A program made the translations under genes and the position numbers. DNA of 64,000 bases from JABDMH01 sp965223165. Lineage in GTDB: Bacteria; Bacteroidota; Bacteroidia; Chitinophagales; Saprospiraceae. Location: the NCBI GenBank assembly GCA_965223165.1, contig CBDCVQ010000007.1, positions 372,001 to 436,000 on the forward strand, written 5' to 3'. The notes under the pieces were generated by a model. The model made no database searches. It worked only from the letters and a program-made list of their open reading frames with translations, and had not been told where the DNA came from. This document shows positions 6,736 through 15,541 of the stretch, in pieces (the stretch's first letter is position 1; every line of letters begins with the position of its first letter).

Positions 6736-9213
6736 ATGAAAAAACTATCTTTTGCCATATTTGTGGCTGCTTTCTGCATGACGACCAATGCTCAAAATAT
6801 TGGCTACCAATCCCCACCCCAGGTGATCAAAGACTTGGTGGATGCCCCCCCTACCCCAGGCGTCACCCTGAGTCCGGACAAGGCCCACCTGCTGTTTTTG
6901 CACCTCCCCAATCTGCCCTCGATCGAAGAAGTAGCTCGGGAAGAACTCCGGCTGGGTGGCTTACGCATCAATCCCCAGACCAATGGTGGAAGCCGCTCCC
7001 GATATTACCATGGCTTATCATTGCAGGCAATAGGTGGCTCGAAAAAGGTCGACATCAAGGGCTTTCCCGCAGATCCCCGCATCGAAAACCTCAGTTGGGC
7101 GCCCGACGGATCCAGACTGGCCTGTACGCATACCACCTCCCAGGGCATGGAGCTATGGATCGTGGATGTCGCGAGCGCGCAAGCAACCCGGATCGAAGGG
7201 CTGACGGTCAATGATGTCATCTCGGGCATCCCCTACCAGTGGTTTCCCGACAGTCGACGGCTGCTGGTACAACAACTGGACCCCAATCGGGGCGCCGCAC
7301 CGCAGGAGCCGGAGACCCCCGCCGGTCCTGTCATCCAAGAGAATACGCAAGGGGCTGCCCCCGTGCGCACCTACCAGGATCTGCTTAAGAATCCGTTTGA
7401 TGAGGACCTGTTTCAGTACTACACTTCGAGCCAGTTGATGGTGCTCGATGTAGAAGACGGGGCCAAGACCGATCTTGGCATTGCGGGCATCGTGGCCGGA
7501 CGTGATATTTCGCCTGATGGACAATACATCCTGGTGACTACCCTGAAGCGACCTTTCTCCTACATCGTGCCTTATTATCGCTTTGCCCAGGAGGTGACGC
7601 TCTACCGCCAGGATGGGCAACTGGTGCGGCAACTCGCCCACATCCCCGCAGCGGAGAACATCCCCAAAGGCTTCAATGCCGTCCGCCTCGGCCCCCGGAG
7701 TTTTGGTTGGCGAGCGGATACTGATGCCACCCTCTACTGGGTCGAGGCCCAAGACGGTGGCGATCCCAAGAAAGCAGCGGCGATCCGTGATCGACTCTAC
7801 CTGCTGAACGCCCCATTCACCGGAGATGCAGAGGCTAGCATCGACTTCGAGCTACGATTCCGCGGGATCACCTGGGGAGACGACCACCTGGCCATCAGCC
7901 GAGAATACTGGTGGAGTTCCCGCCGGGAAATTGTCAGCACCTGGGCGCCGGGCACCAGCAACCCGGCCAAAAACGTACTGTATGATCGATCCTATGAGGA
8001 CCGGTATACGGATCCGGGGTCTTTTCAGACCGATCTCAATGCCAGTGGCCGATCTGTGCTGCAGCGCGCCCCGGATGGAGACCTTTTTCTCACAGGCATT
8101 GGCGCCTCTCCGGCAGGCAACCGACCCTTTGTCGACCGATTTGACCTGGAGAAAGGTCAGGCGCAACGACTGTGGCAGTCCGAAGCTCCCTACTACGAGA
8201 TACCCATGAAGATCCTGGATGCAGCCAAAGGCATTCTGATCACCCGACGGGAGTCTGTAGACGACAATCCCAACTATTTCCTGCGAGATCTGACCACGGC
8301 GTCCGTGACCCAAATCACTCACTTTCCCCATCCGTATGAAGCCATGAGGGGGGTATCCAAGCAGCTGGTGAAGTACCAGCGAGCAGACGGCATCGAGCTG
8401 ACGGGCACCCTGTACCTACCACCCAAATACAATCCGGAAGAAGACGGGAAGCTCCCTGTCCTAATGTGGGCCTACCCGCGAGAGTACAAGACCAAGGACG
8501 CGGCGAGTCAAGTGCGCAACTCACCCTATGAGTTTCTGCGCCTGTATTATGGGTCACCCATCTATTGGGTAATGAATGGCTACGCGGTCTTTGACAACTT
8601 TGCCATGCCGATCATCGGCGAGGGTGACGAAGAGCCCAACGAACAGTTTGTACCACAACTCGTGCAGGGCGCGGAGGCCGCGATTGACAAAATCGTCGAG
8701 ATGGGCGTAGCAGACCGCCGCCGGCTGGCGGTAGGAGGCCACTCCTATGGGGCCTTCATGACAGCTAACCTGTTGGCACACAGCGATTTGTTTGCTGCCG
8801 GGATCGCCCGCAGCGGAGCCTACAATCGCACCCTCACACCCTTTGGCTTTCAATCTGAAGAACGCACATTTTGGGAGGCCCCGGAGATCTACTTTACCAT
8901 GTCTCCATTCATGCATGCGGACAAAATCCGAGAACCCATCCTCTTGATCCATGGCTCCGCTGACAACAATTCAGGGACCTATCCGATGCAGAGCGAGCGG
9001 TTTTACGCCGCCCTCAAGGGACATGGAGGCATCGCAAGGCTGGTGATGCTCCCCCACGAAAGCCACGGCTATCGCGCACGTGAATCCATCATGCATATGC
9101 TTTGGGAGATGGATCAGTGGTTGGAGAAACATGTGAAAAACAGGGATCGAAAGGTTGCAGACCCATCCAAGAAGACCGGTAAGTCGAAAAAAGCCGGCCG
9201 GTCCAAGCGTTGA
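6736..9213 (+). CDS. Exported S9-family prolyl oligopeptidase-type peptidase
   Basis: MKKLSFAIFVAAFCMTTNAQ is a signal peptide, which fixes the start at 6736 (825 residues). Residues about 25-560 form the seven-bladed propeller typical of S9 peptidases; the C-terminal part is the alpha/beta-hydrolase domain with the triad Ser670 (GGHSYGAF), Asp743 (HGSADNN) and His777 (ESHGYRA). The propeller arrangement and catalytic region resemble glutamyl/acyl-peptide peptidases of Bacteroidota and plant plastids. Location is periplasm or outside the cell. The last 25 residues are unusually lysine/arginine rich (RKVADPSKKTGKSKKAGRSK), which is uncommon for the family. It is followed directly by the tandem repeat array. 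The family call is certain; the substrate is not. Confidence 0.9.
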   Translation: MKKLSFAIFVAAFCMTTNAQNIGYQSPPQVIKDLVDAPPTPGVTLSPDKAHLLFLHLPNLPSIEEVAREELRLGGLRINPQTNGGSRSRYYHGLSLQAIGGSKKVDIKGFPADPRIENLSWAPDGSRLACTHTTSQGMELWIVDVASAQATRIEGLTVNDVISGIPYQWFPDSRRLLVQQLDPNRGAAPQEPETPAGPVIQENTQGAAPVRTYQDLLKNPFDEDLFQYYTSSQLMVLDVEDGAKTDLGIAGIVAGRDISPDGQYILVTTLKRPFSYIVPYYRFAQEVTLYRQDGQLVRQLAHIPAAENIPKGFNAVRLGPRSFGWRADTDATLYWVEAQDGGDPKKAAAIRDRLYLLNAPFTGDAEASIDFELRFRGITWGDDHLAISREYWWSSRREIVSTWAPGTSNPAKNVLYDRSYEDRYTDPGSFQTDLNASGRSVLQRAPDGDLFLTGIGASPAGNRPFVDRFDLEKGQAQRLWQSEAPYYEIPMKILDAAKGILITRRESVDDNPNYFLRDLTTASVTQITHFPHPYEAMRGVSKQLVKYQRADGIELTGTLYLPPKYNPEEDGKLPVLMWAYPREYKTKDAASQVRNSPYEFLRLYYGSPIYWVMNGYAVFDNFAMPIIGEGDEEPNEQFVPQLVQGAEAAIDKIVEMGVADRRRLAVGGHSYGAFMTANLLAHSDLFAAGIARSGAYNRTLTPFGFQSEERTFWEAPEIYFTMSPFMHADKIREPILLIHGSADNNSGTYPMQSERFYAALKGHGGIARLVMLPHESHGYRARESIMHMLWEMDQWLEKHVKNRDRKVADPSKKTGKSKKAGRSKR

Positions 9214-9295
9214 CGTAGCCCTTTACGGTTTGGTCCGTGTCCTCCAGGAGGAGCACCCTCGGCGCAAGTGTAATTGTTATTGTTGAATAGATGAA

Positions 9296-11560
9296 GAGGT
9301 CTCCCCGGCGTTTCGGAGCGCAAGCGGAGAATCTGGGATGCTAAGGCCCCCGTCCCCGGCGTCCTGCGGAACGCCGGGGTGGACCCGAGAGTGGCCATGT
9401 TGAGCTGTGTAATTGTTGAATGGTGATCACGAGGTCTCCCCGGCCTTTCGGAGCGCAGCGGAGAATCTGGGATGCTAAAGCCCCCGGCCCCTGCGTCCTG
9501 CGGAACGCCGGGGTGGACCCGAGTGTGGCGAAGTTGAGCTGTGCGATTGTCGAATTGTGACCAAGAGGTCTCCCCGGCATTTAGGAGCGCAGCGGAGAAT
9601 CTGGGATGCTAAAGCCCCCGGCCCCTGCGTCCTTCGGAACGCCGGGGTGGACACGAGAGTGGCCATGTTGAGCTGTGTAATTGTTTGTTGAAGTGTGATC
9701 AAGAGGTCTCCCCGGCGTTTAGGAGCGCAGCGGAGAATCTGGGATGCTAAAGCCCCCGTCCCCTGCGTCCTGCGGAACGCCGGGGTGGACCCGAGTGTGG
9801 CGATGTTGAGCTGTGCGATTGTCGAATTGTGATCAAGAGGTCTCCCGGCCTTTCGGAGCGCAGCGGAGAATCTGGGATGCTAAAGCCCCCGTCCCCTGCG
9901 TCCGGCGGAACGCCGGGGTGGACCCGAGTGCGGCGATGTTGAGCTGTGTAATTGTTGAATTGTGATGAAGAGGTCTCCCCGGCGTTTCGGAGCGCAGCGG
10001 AGAATCGGGATGCTAAGGCCCCCGGCCCCTGCGTCCGGCGGAACGCCGGGGTGGACCCGAGTGTGGCGATGTTGAGCTGTGTAATTGTTGAATTGTGATG
10101 AAGAGGTCTCCCCGGCCTTTCGGAGCGCAGCGGAGAATCTGGGATGCTAAAGCCCCCGGCCCCTGCGTCCTGCGGAACGCCGGGGTGGACACGAGTGCAG
10201 CGATGTTAAGCTGTGCAATTGTTGAAGTGTGATCAAGAGGTCTCCCCGGCCTTTCGGAGCGCAGCGGAGAATCTGGGATGCTAAAGCCCCCATCCCCTGC
10301 GTCCTTCGGAACGCCGGGGTGGACCCGAGTGCGGCGATGTTGAGCTGTGTAATTGTTGAATTGTGATGAAGAGGTCTCCCCGGCGTTTCGGAGCGCAGCG
10401 GAGAACGCAGGGGTGGACCCGAGTGCGGCGATGTTAAGCTGTGCGATTGTCAAATTGTGATGAAGAGGTCTCCCCGGTGTTTCGGAGCGCAGCGGAGAAT
10501 CGGGATGCTAAGGCCCCCGGCCCCTGCGTCCGGCGGAACGCCGGGGTGGACCCGAGTGTGGCGATGTTGAGCTGTGCGATTGTCGAATTGTGATGAAGAG
10601 GTCTCCCCTGCGTCCGGCGGAACGCCGGGGTGGACCCGAGTGCGGCGATGTTGAGTTGTGCGATTGTCGAATTGTGATGAAGAGGTCTCCCCGGCCTTTC
10701 GGAGCGCAGCGGAGAATCTGGGATGCTAAAGCCCCCGTCCCCTGCGTCCTGCGGAACGCCGGGGTGGACTCGAGTGCGGCGATGTTGAGCTGTGCGATTG
10801 TTGAATTGTGATCAAGAGGTCTCCCCGGCGTTTAGGAGCGCAGCGGAAAACCTGGGATGACCAGCCCTGGGCCCCTGCGTCCTTGGGAACGCCGGGGTGG
10901 ACACGAGTGTGGCGATGTTGAGCTGTGCGATTGTTGAATTGTGATGAAGAGGTCTCCCCGGCCTTTCGGAGCGCAGCGGAGAATCTGGGATGCTAAAGCC
11001 CCCGTCCCCTGCGTCCTGCGGAACGCCGGGGTGGACTCGAGTGCGGCGATGTTGAGCTGTGCGATTGTTGAATTGTGATCAAGAGGTCTCCCCGGCGTTT
11101 AGGAGCGCAGCGGAAAACCTGGGATGACCAGCCCTGGGCCCCTGCGTCCTTGGGAACGCCGGGGTGGACACGAGTGTGGCGATGTTGAGCTGTGCGATTG
11201 TTGAATTGTGATGAAGAGGTCTCCCCGGCCTTTCGGAGCGCAGCGGAGAATCTGGGATGCTAAAGCCCCCAGCCCCTGTGTCCTTCGGAACACCGGGGTG
11301 GACCCGAGTGCGGCGATGTTGAGCTGTGCGATTGTCGAATTGTGATGAAGAGGTCTCCCCGGCCTTTCGGAGCGCAGCGGAGACCCTGGGATGCTAAAGC
11401 CCCCGGCCCCTGCGTCCTGCGGAACGCCGGGGTGGACCCGAGTGTGGCGATGTTGAGCTGAGTAATTGTTGAATGGTGATGAAGAGGTCTCCCCGGCGTT
11501 TCGGAGCGCAGCGGAGAACGCAGGGGCCGGGGGCTTCGGAGCAAAGCCATCTCCCCGGCA
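9296..11560. repeat. Tandem array of about 134-bp GC-rich hairpin units
   Basis: The phrase GAGGTCTCCCC recurs at 9296, 9431, 9565, 9703, 9837, 9970, 10103, 10237, 10371, 10465, 10599, 10682, 10816, 10949, 11083, 11216, 11350 and 11484, giving 18 units. Most are 133-135 bp; one is 138, and two are shortened to 94 and 83 bp by internal deletion. Each full unit has arms CCCCGGCGTT and AACGCCGGGG about 65-70 bp apart that can pair, an inner GC block CCCCGGCCCCTGCGT, and an AT-rich linker (TGTGCGATTGTTGAATTGTG). Long open frames crossing the units on both strands are low-complexity by-products. The array sits between two unrelated exported-protein genes. The same element occurs inverted at 35.9-38 kb. 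Function unknown. Confidence 0.9.
10682..11215. repeat. Exact duplication of a two-unit (267-bp) block
   Basis: The two-unit block 10682-10948 is repeated base for base, as far as I can compare by eye, at 10949-11215. It includes rare variants found nowhere else in the array (AAAACCTGGGATGACCAGCC, CCTTGGGAACGCC). This shows a recent unequal exchange or slippage event in the array. Confidence 0.8.
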
Positions 11561-11791
11561 ATTTGTGGCACCACGGAATACCTGGGTCCTCTCAACTCTC
11601 GCTTCGAAAGATGATGCCAAAAGCTCTGCTTCGGCAGCGATCTGGCATGATGATGCCGAAATAGCTGCCGCTGCTCCATCCATTTTAACGCTTCCTTAAA
11701 AGTATGCGGGACAATAGCGGTTTCATTTAAGCATTCCTTTAGAAGTTTTTCTCTATTTTGATTTTTCGATTTACCATGGATTGACCAACGT

Positions 11792-13678
11792 ATGTCCCAC
11801 TACCTAAGGATTGTCAACTTGCTCTGCCTGTGGAGTTTAGCCAGCTTCCACAGTTGGAGTCAGGAAGGGTCGGTTATTCTCTTTGACCACGGATCCTACG
11901 GTATCGACTTCAGTGATCTGACGGATATCCAATGGCGCTTTGATCGCCATTATCAGGTGCACATCAAGGAGGCGCTGGATATAGACATTCTCAAGAATAT
12001 CTCCATTGAGACGGCCACCCAGGAGAAGGAAAAGATCACTGCTGCCAAGGTGGAAGTGAAGGGGGCACAAGGAGTAAGAGGACGGTATAATGTCGACTCA
12101 TTTGTCACCCAGCCCTTTGATGCAGAGTATACCGATCAAATTCTGACGGTCGATGACCTCCAGGTGGGAGATACGCTTGACATCGCCTACACGGTCAAAT
12201 CCAAAGTCTCCAATAAGACGCATCGATGGGTGTTTCAATACGCCTATCCCGTTCGTGAAAGCAAGGTTACTTTTCTGATTCCTGAAGCCTTCGACTACGT
12301 AGACCACATCACGAACCGAACTTATCTGGTACAGGAACGGGCGCTGGACTCGGTCCTGCAGGTCAAGCGTAACAAGATCCCCTTGAAAGGGCTTGCCATC
12401 ACCTGCACAGACATCCCACCCTTTCAGCAAGAGATTTTTGCACCCGAGCTGGTCGAAACTCGACCGACATTCTTGCTGGCGCTGAGTTCGTTTGATCTTC
12501 CGGCTTCGTATGGATTTATCCCCGATTGGGATACCCAATTTTCAGACATTATCGTCAGTGAGTGGTTTGGCAAGCAATACCGTGTCCGCCAGCACTATCG
12601 GTGGCTTGCCCGGGCGGCTGATGAGTTGCTGGACACCAAGTATGAGGACAAGCTCATGATGCTCAAACTTTACCAGTTTGTCCACAGCCGGTTCACCTGG
12701 GACGGATCGTACGGACTCTTCCCTTCGTACACAGTGGAGGAGATGGAATACCAACAGGAGGTCAACAAGGCCTCCATGAATATGGCCCTGCTGGCGCTGC
12801 TCAATGAGGCAGGCTTTAAAGCTTATCCCCTCTTGGTCACCACCACCGATATGCCGCCCGTGGTATCCGAGCTGGCAGATGTAAATCAATTCAACCACTT
12901 TATTGTATCGGTGGAGCAAGGCAAGTCGACCATCTACCTGGATGCGGGCAATCCCGATCTGCCCGTGGGCTGGATTGATTCTGGGGTGCGCAGGGGCCTG
13001 GCGGTACGGCTGAAGAACTACAAGGGACAATGGATCACCTTGCCGGAGTGGGGCTCCACGAGTGCTATGGTGATCGATCTACAGATAAAAGAAGACTTTT
13101 CGGCGAGTGGCTCGATTCAGTGCTCTTTTTCGGGATATGACGCCTTTACCGAGCGTCAACTGCTGCGGGAGGATAAGACCGGCCGATATTGGAAAGATCG
13201 AGCTACTTTGTTCTGCGAAGACGCACGCATCGACTCGGTCAAATTTGAGCATGTGACAAACCTGCTCGAACCCTTTAAAAATCAGGTGTTTTTCCATATC
13301 GAGCCATCCCCCGATCATGCCGAGCGTGTGCTCAATCCGGTCTTCTATAGCTTCTTTAGCGAAGCCTACTTTCAAGACAGTCAACGCGTCAGCGATGTGC
13401 TCCTCCCCTTTGTCATCGAGGAGCAAGTCGTCCTCAATGTCACGATGCCTGCCAGCCTCACCGTCGCACCCATGGCTGCGCCGGCTAAGCTCTCGCTGGA
13501 AGGCGGAAAGGCTTCGATGGAGTACTATACCTCCCAAGAAGCGGAGCAGTTGCATGTGCGATTTCGCATCAAGCTGAGTACCTCACGGTTCCCCGCACAG
13601 GACTACGCCGGCCTGCAAAGCTTCATGAACCAGGCCTTAGAGAAAGTACTGGCCCCAGTGGTGCTGCAGAGGGAATAA
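11792..13678 (+). CDS. Exported DUF3857/transglutaminase-like protein
   Basis: A 628-residue protein with a signal peptide (MSHYLRIVNLLCLWSLASFHSWS). Residues about 25-250 match the DUF3857 beta-sandwich pattern, residues about 285-400 a transglutaminase-like core (LKLYQFVHSRFTWDG, then NKASMNMALLALLNEAGF, then FNHFIVSV and LDAGNPDLPVGW), and the rest a C-terminal beta domain. At the place where an active transglutaminase has its cysteine the protein has serine (KASMN), while a His (FNHF) and an Asp (LDAG) are kept. In this Bacteroidota family the cysteine is commonly lost, so a binding or structural role is likelier than catalysis. Located in the periplasm or outer surface. It stands alone behind the repeat array; no regulation is visible. 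Confidence 0.75.
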   Translation: MSHYLRIVNLLCLWSLASFHSWSQEGSVILFDHGSYGIDFSDLTDIQWRFDRHYQVHIKEALDIDILKNISIETATQEKEKITAAKVEVKGAQGVRGRYNVDSFVTQPFDAEYTDQILTVDDLQVGDTLDIAYTVKSKVSNKTHRWVFQYAYPVRESKVTFLIPEAFDYVDHITNRTYLVQERALDSVLQVKRNKIPLKGLAITCTDIPPFQQEIFAPELVETRPTFLLALSSFDLPASYGFIPDWDTQFSDIIVSEWFGKQYRVRQHYRWLARAADELLDTKYEDKLMMLKLYQFVHSRFTWDGSYGLFPSYTVEEMEYQQEVNKASMNMALLALLNEAGFKAYPLLVTTTDMPPVVSELADVNQFNHFIVSVEQGKSTIYLDAGNPDLPVGWIDSGVRRGLAVRLKNYKGQWITLPEWGSTSAMVIDLQIKEDFSASGSIQCSFSGYDAFTERQLLREDKTGRYWKDRATLFCEDARIDSVKFEHVTNLLEPFKNQVFFHIEPSPDHAERVLNPVFYSFFSEAYFQDSQRVSDVLLPFVIEEQVVLNVTMPASLTVAPMAAPAKLSLEGGKASMEYYTSQEAEQLHVRFRIKLSTSRFPAQDYAGLQSFMNQALEKVLAPVVLQRE

Positions 13679-13761
13679 AAACACCTTACCCGCCCGAGGT
13701 TCAGGCTGCGCATGTGAGTACCGTAATCATCAACGGCTAAAGCCCGTAGATTTCCAAGGGA

Positions 13762-14280
13762 TCAACGACCCGCCAAATATCTTTCCTTGAGGATACGTAC
13801 GTGATGAATCTCATGCCCAGCAGTAATAAAACCGAGGGCAAGGGGCGAAAAAGGCAGTCCGGAGGCCGTGCCCATTCGCGTGTACATTTCGTCCGTCAAA
13901 TGCTCAAAGAGAGCGATTGTGGCCATGCGTACGGCCTTATACTCGTCGATGATAGAGGCCGGTGTACGATCACTAGCATCGGTGTAAGGGATATAGTCGT
14001 CCTGGTTAAAACCGGCGAGCGGAGTCTTGTCATTTCTGGCGATTCTCAAAGCGCGATAGGTGAATATGCGCTCGGCGTCGAGAATATGCATCATCACCTC
14101 CTTGATATCCCATTTGCCATCCTCATAGCGATACTCCCATTGCTCTTTGGACAATCCTTCCAGTAGCGCAAGGGTCTCGTGAAAGGACTTGGTCAGCACC
14201 TTCAAGAAATCGTCGCCCTCGACTTTGCTGATGTAGGTAGTGTAGTACCCGTCACTCTCCTGAGGCTCCGGGCGTCGCAT
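13762..14280 (-). CDS. DinB-family (DUF664/YfiT-like) metal-binding protein
   Basis: Four-helix DinB fold with the three expected histidine ligands: one in EVMMHILDAERIF and two in GHEIHHVRILKERYL. I prefer the ATG at 14280 (172 residues, MRRPEPQESDGYYTTYI), because the family normally starts with this RP...YY pattern; upstream GTG and ATG starts (14346, 14319) would add an unrelated extension. DinB proteins bind a divalent metal and often act as thiol-dependent transferases, but the substrate here cannot be told. Lies downstream of, and on the same strand as, the beta-lactamase-fold gene with a gap of about 80 bp. Confidence 0.85.
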   Translation of the reverse strand: MRRPEPQESDGYYTTYISKVEGDDFLKVLTKSFHETLALLEGLSKEQWEYRYEDGKWDIKEVMMHILDAERIFTYRALRIARNDKTPLAGFNQDDYIPYTDASDRTPASIIDEYKAVRMATIALFEHLTDEMYTRMGTASGLPFSPLALGFITAGHEIHHVRILKERYLAGR

Positions 14281-14359
14281 CTGTTTTTCCATGCTATGAA
14301 TATGGGAATTATTTGCCATTGGGCGCGTAACATGCAATCTAGTCACTCCTTGTCAATAG

Positions 14360-15541
14360 TCACCAAGAGGCGCGAGCTCGCTTTACACTCCAGTCACTCA
14401 GCAGAGCTAACGCAGCGTCAATGTGTCCATACAGATCGGGTGGGTGACCTGTCTCGCGATCTACCGGGCTTCGATAGTGACCCAGGCGTACAATGACTAC
14501 ATCCAGCTCCGGATTAAAAATGATGTATTGCCCCCGAATACCCCTGGCGTAGTAATATCGCCGGCCGCCGTGTTGGGTGATCCACCAGTGCAGCCCGTAG
14601 TGATCCGTCACTTTGTTTCGCCAGACATCATGGAGTCCGGAGGGCGTGAGGCAGTCCCTGACGTAGTCCTCAGTGACGATACGACGATCCCCCCAGATCC
14701 CACCATTGAGATACAGCTGACCCACGCGGGCGAAGTCTCTTGCAGTAGCATAAAAGCAGCAAAATGCTTTCTCGACGCCCTCCTTACGATCGAGATTCCA
14801 AAAGGCATCTTGCTCGGCACCGATTGCCTGCCAGAGCACCTCTGAAGCCACTTCTGACAAGTGCCGGCCCGTCAACCTTTGAATGATCAATGCCAACAAT
14901 TGGGTATTGCCACTGACATAACGGTAGACTTCCCCAGGCGGGCGTTTGGCCGATAGGCCCAGGACCAATTTCGTCAGATCTCGTCCATAGTACGCCTCCG
15001 CATTGTGGCTGAAAGGCGAGCCCTCACTCTCCACCCAGGTCAGACCCGAACTCATCTGCAGCAGGTGGCGAATAGTGATCTTCCGATGAGTGGTGCGAGA
15101 AAACTCCGGCAGGTGCTTTGCCACGGGATCATCCAGATCCAGCCGGCCATCATACTGCAGATGTCCGATCAGTATGGCCACAATGGATTTGGCCATGGAA
15201 AATGAGTTGGTGAGGGTTTTCTCATCAGAGGGAGCGACGTACACTTCTTGCAAAAGCGCACCCTGGTGTATCACGACAAATGCGGTCATGCCCAGCCGCT
15301 CCGCTTCCTTCAGGTAGGTGGAGGATAGGCTACGTACATTGTATCGCGCGTGTCTGGGCCAGGGAGAGGGATCACCTTTGCCCACACGTCGATTGTGAAA
15401 GGCATGCATCTCGTCAATGGCAGGACCCGGTCGACCAGAGCGCAGGCTCATACGCACCGCCTTGACCAGGTAGGGGCGTGCATATAAGAGATAAGTCAGG
15501 CCCATGAGCAGTATGATGCCTACCAGCAGTAGGGCTGTCAT
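14360..15541 (-). CDS. Membrane-anchored serine hydrolase, beta-lactamase/class C fold
   Basis: 393 residues. An N-terminal membrane segment (MTALLLVGIILLMGLTYLLY) is followed by a beta-lactamase domain with the active-site SxxK motif (NSFSMAKSI, near residue 134), a YxN-type motif (YRYVSGNTQ, near 207) and, instead of the usual KTG, a WWITQHGGRRYY strand. Members act as esterases, peptidases or penicillin-binding relatives; a true antibiotic beta-lactamase is unlikely. Its start overlaps the stop of the O-antigen ligase gene by four bases (ATGA), so the two are translationally coupled and the hydrolase may act on the cell-surface polymer. Confidence 0.85.
   Translation of the reverse strand: MTALLLVGIILLMGLTYLLYARPYLVKAVRMSLRSGRPGPAIDEMHAFHNRRVGKGDPSPWPRHARYNVRSLSSTYLKEAERLGMTAFVVIHQGALLQEVYVAPSDEKTLTNSFSMAKSIVAILIGHLQYDGRLDLDDPVAKHLPEFSRTTHRKITIRHLLQMSSGLTWVESEGSPFSHNAEAYYGRDLTKLVLGLSAKRPPGEVYRYVSGNTQLLALIIQRLTGRHLSEVASEVLWQAIGAEQDAFWNLDRKEGVEKAFCCFYATARDFARVGQLYLNGGIWGDRRIVTEDYVRDCLTPSGLHDVWRNKVTDHYGLHWWITQHGGRRYYYARGIRGQYIIFNPELDVVIVRLGHYRSPVDRETGHPPDLYGHIDAALALLSDWSVKRARASW

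Noticed and set aside
9114..11699. Several open frames of 60-190 codons across the first repeat array
   Set aside because: They repeat the same Ser/Thr/Arg/Pro-rich words in every unit and occur on both strands; they are by-products of a repeat lacking stops, not proteins.
14360..15541. Antibiotic-resistance beta-lactamase
   Set aside because: The KTG motif is replaced, the protein is membrane-anchored and sits in a polysaccharide operon; a general serine hydrolase is likelier.
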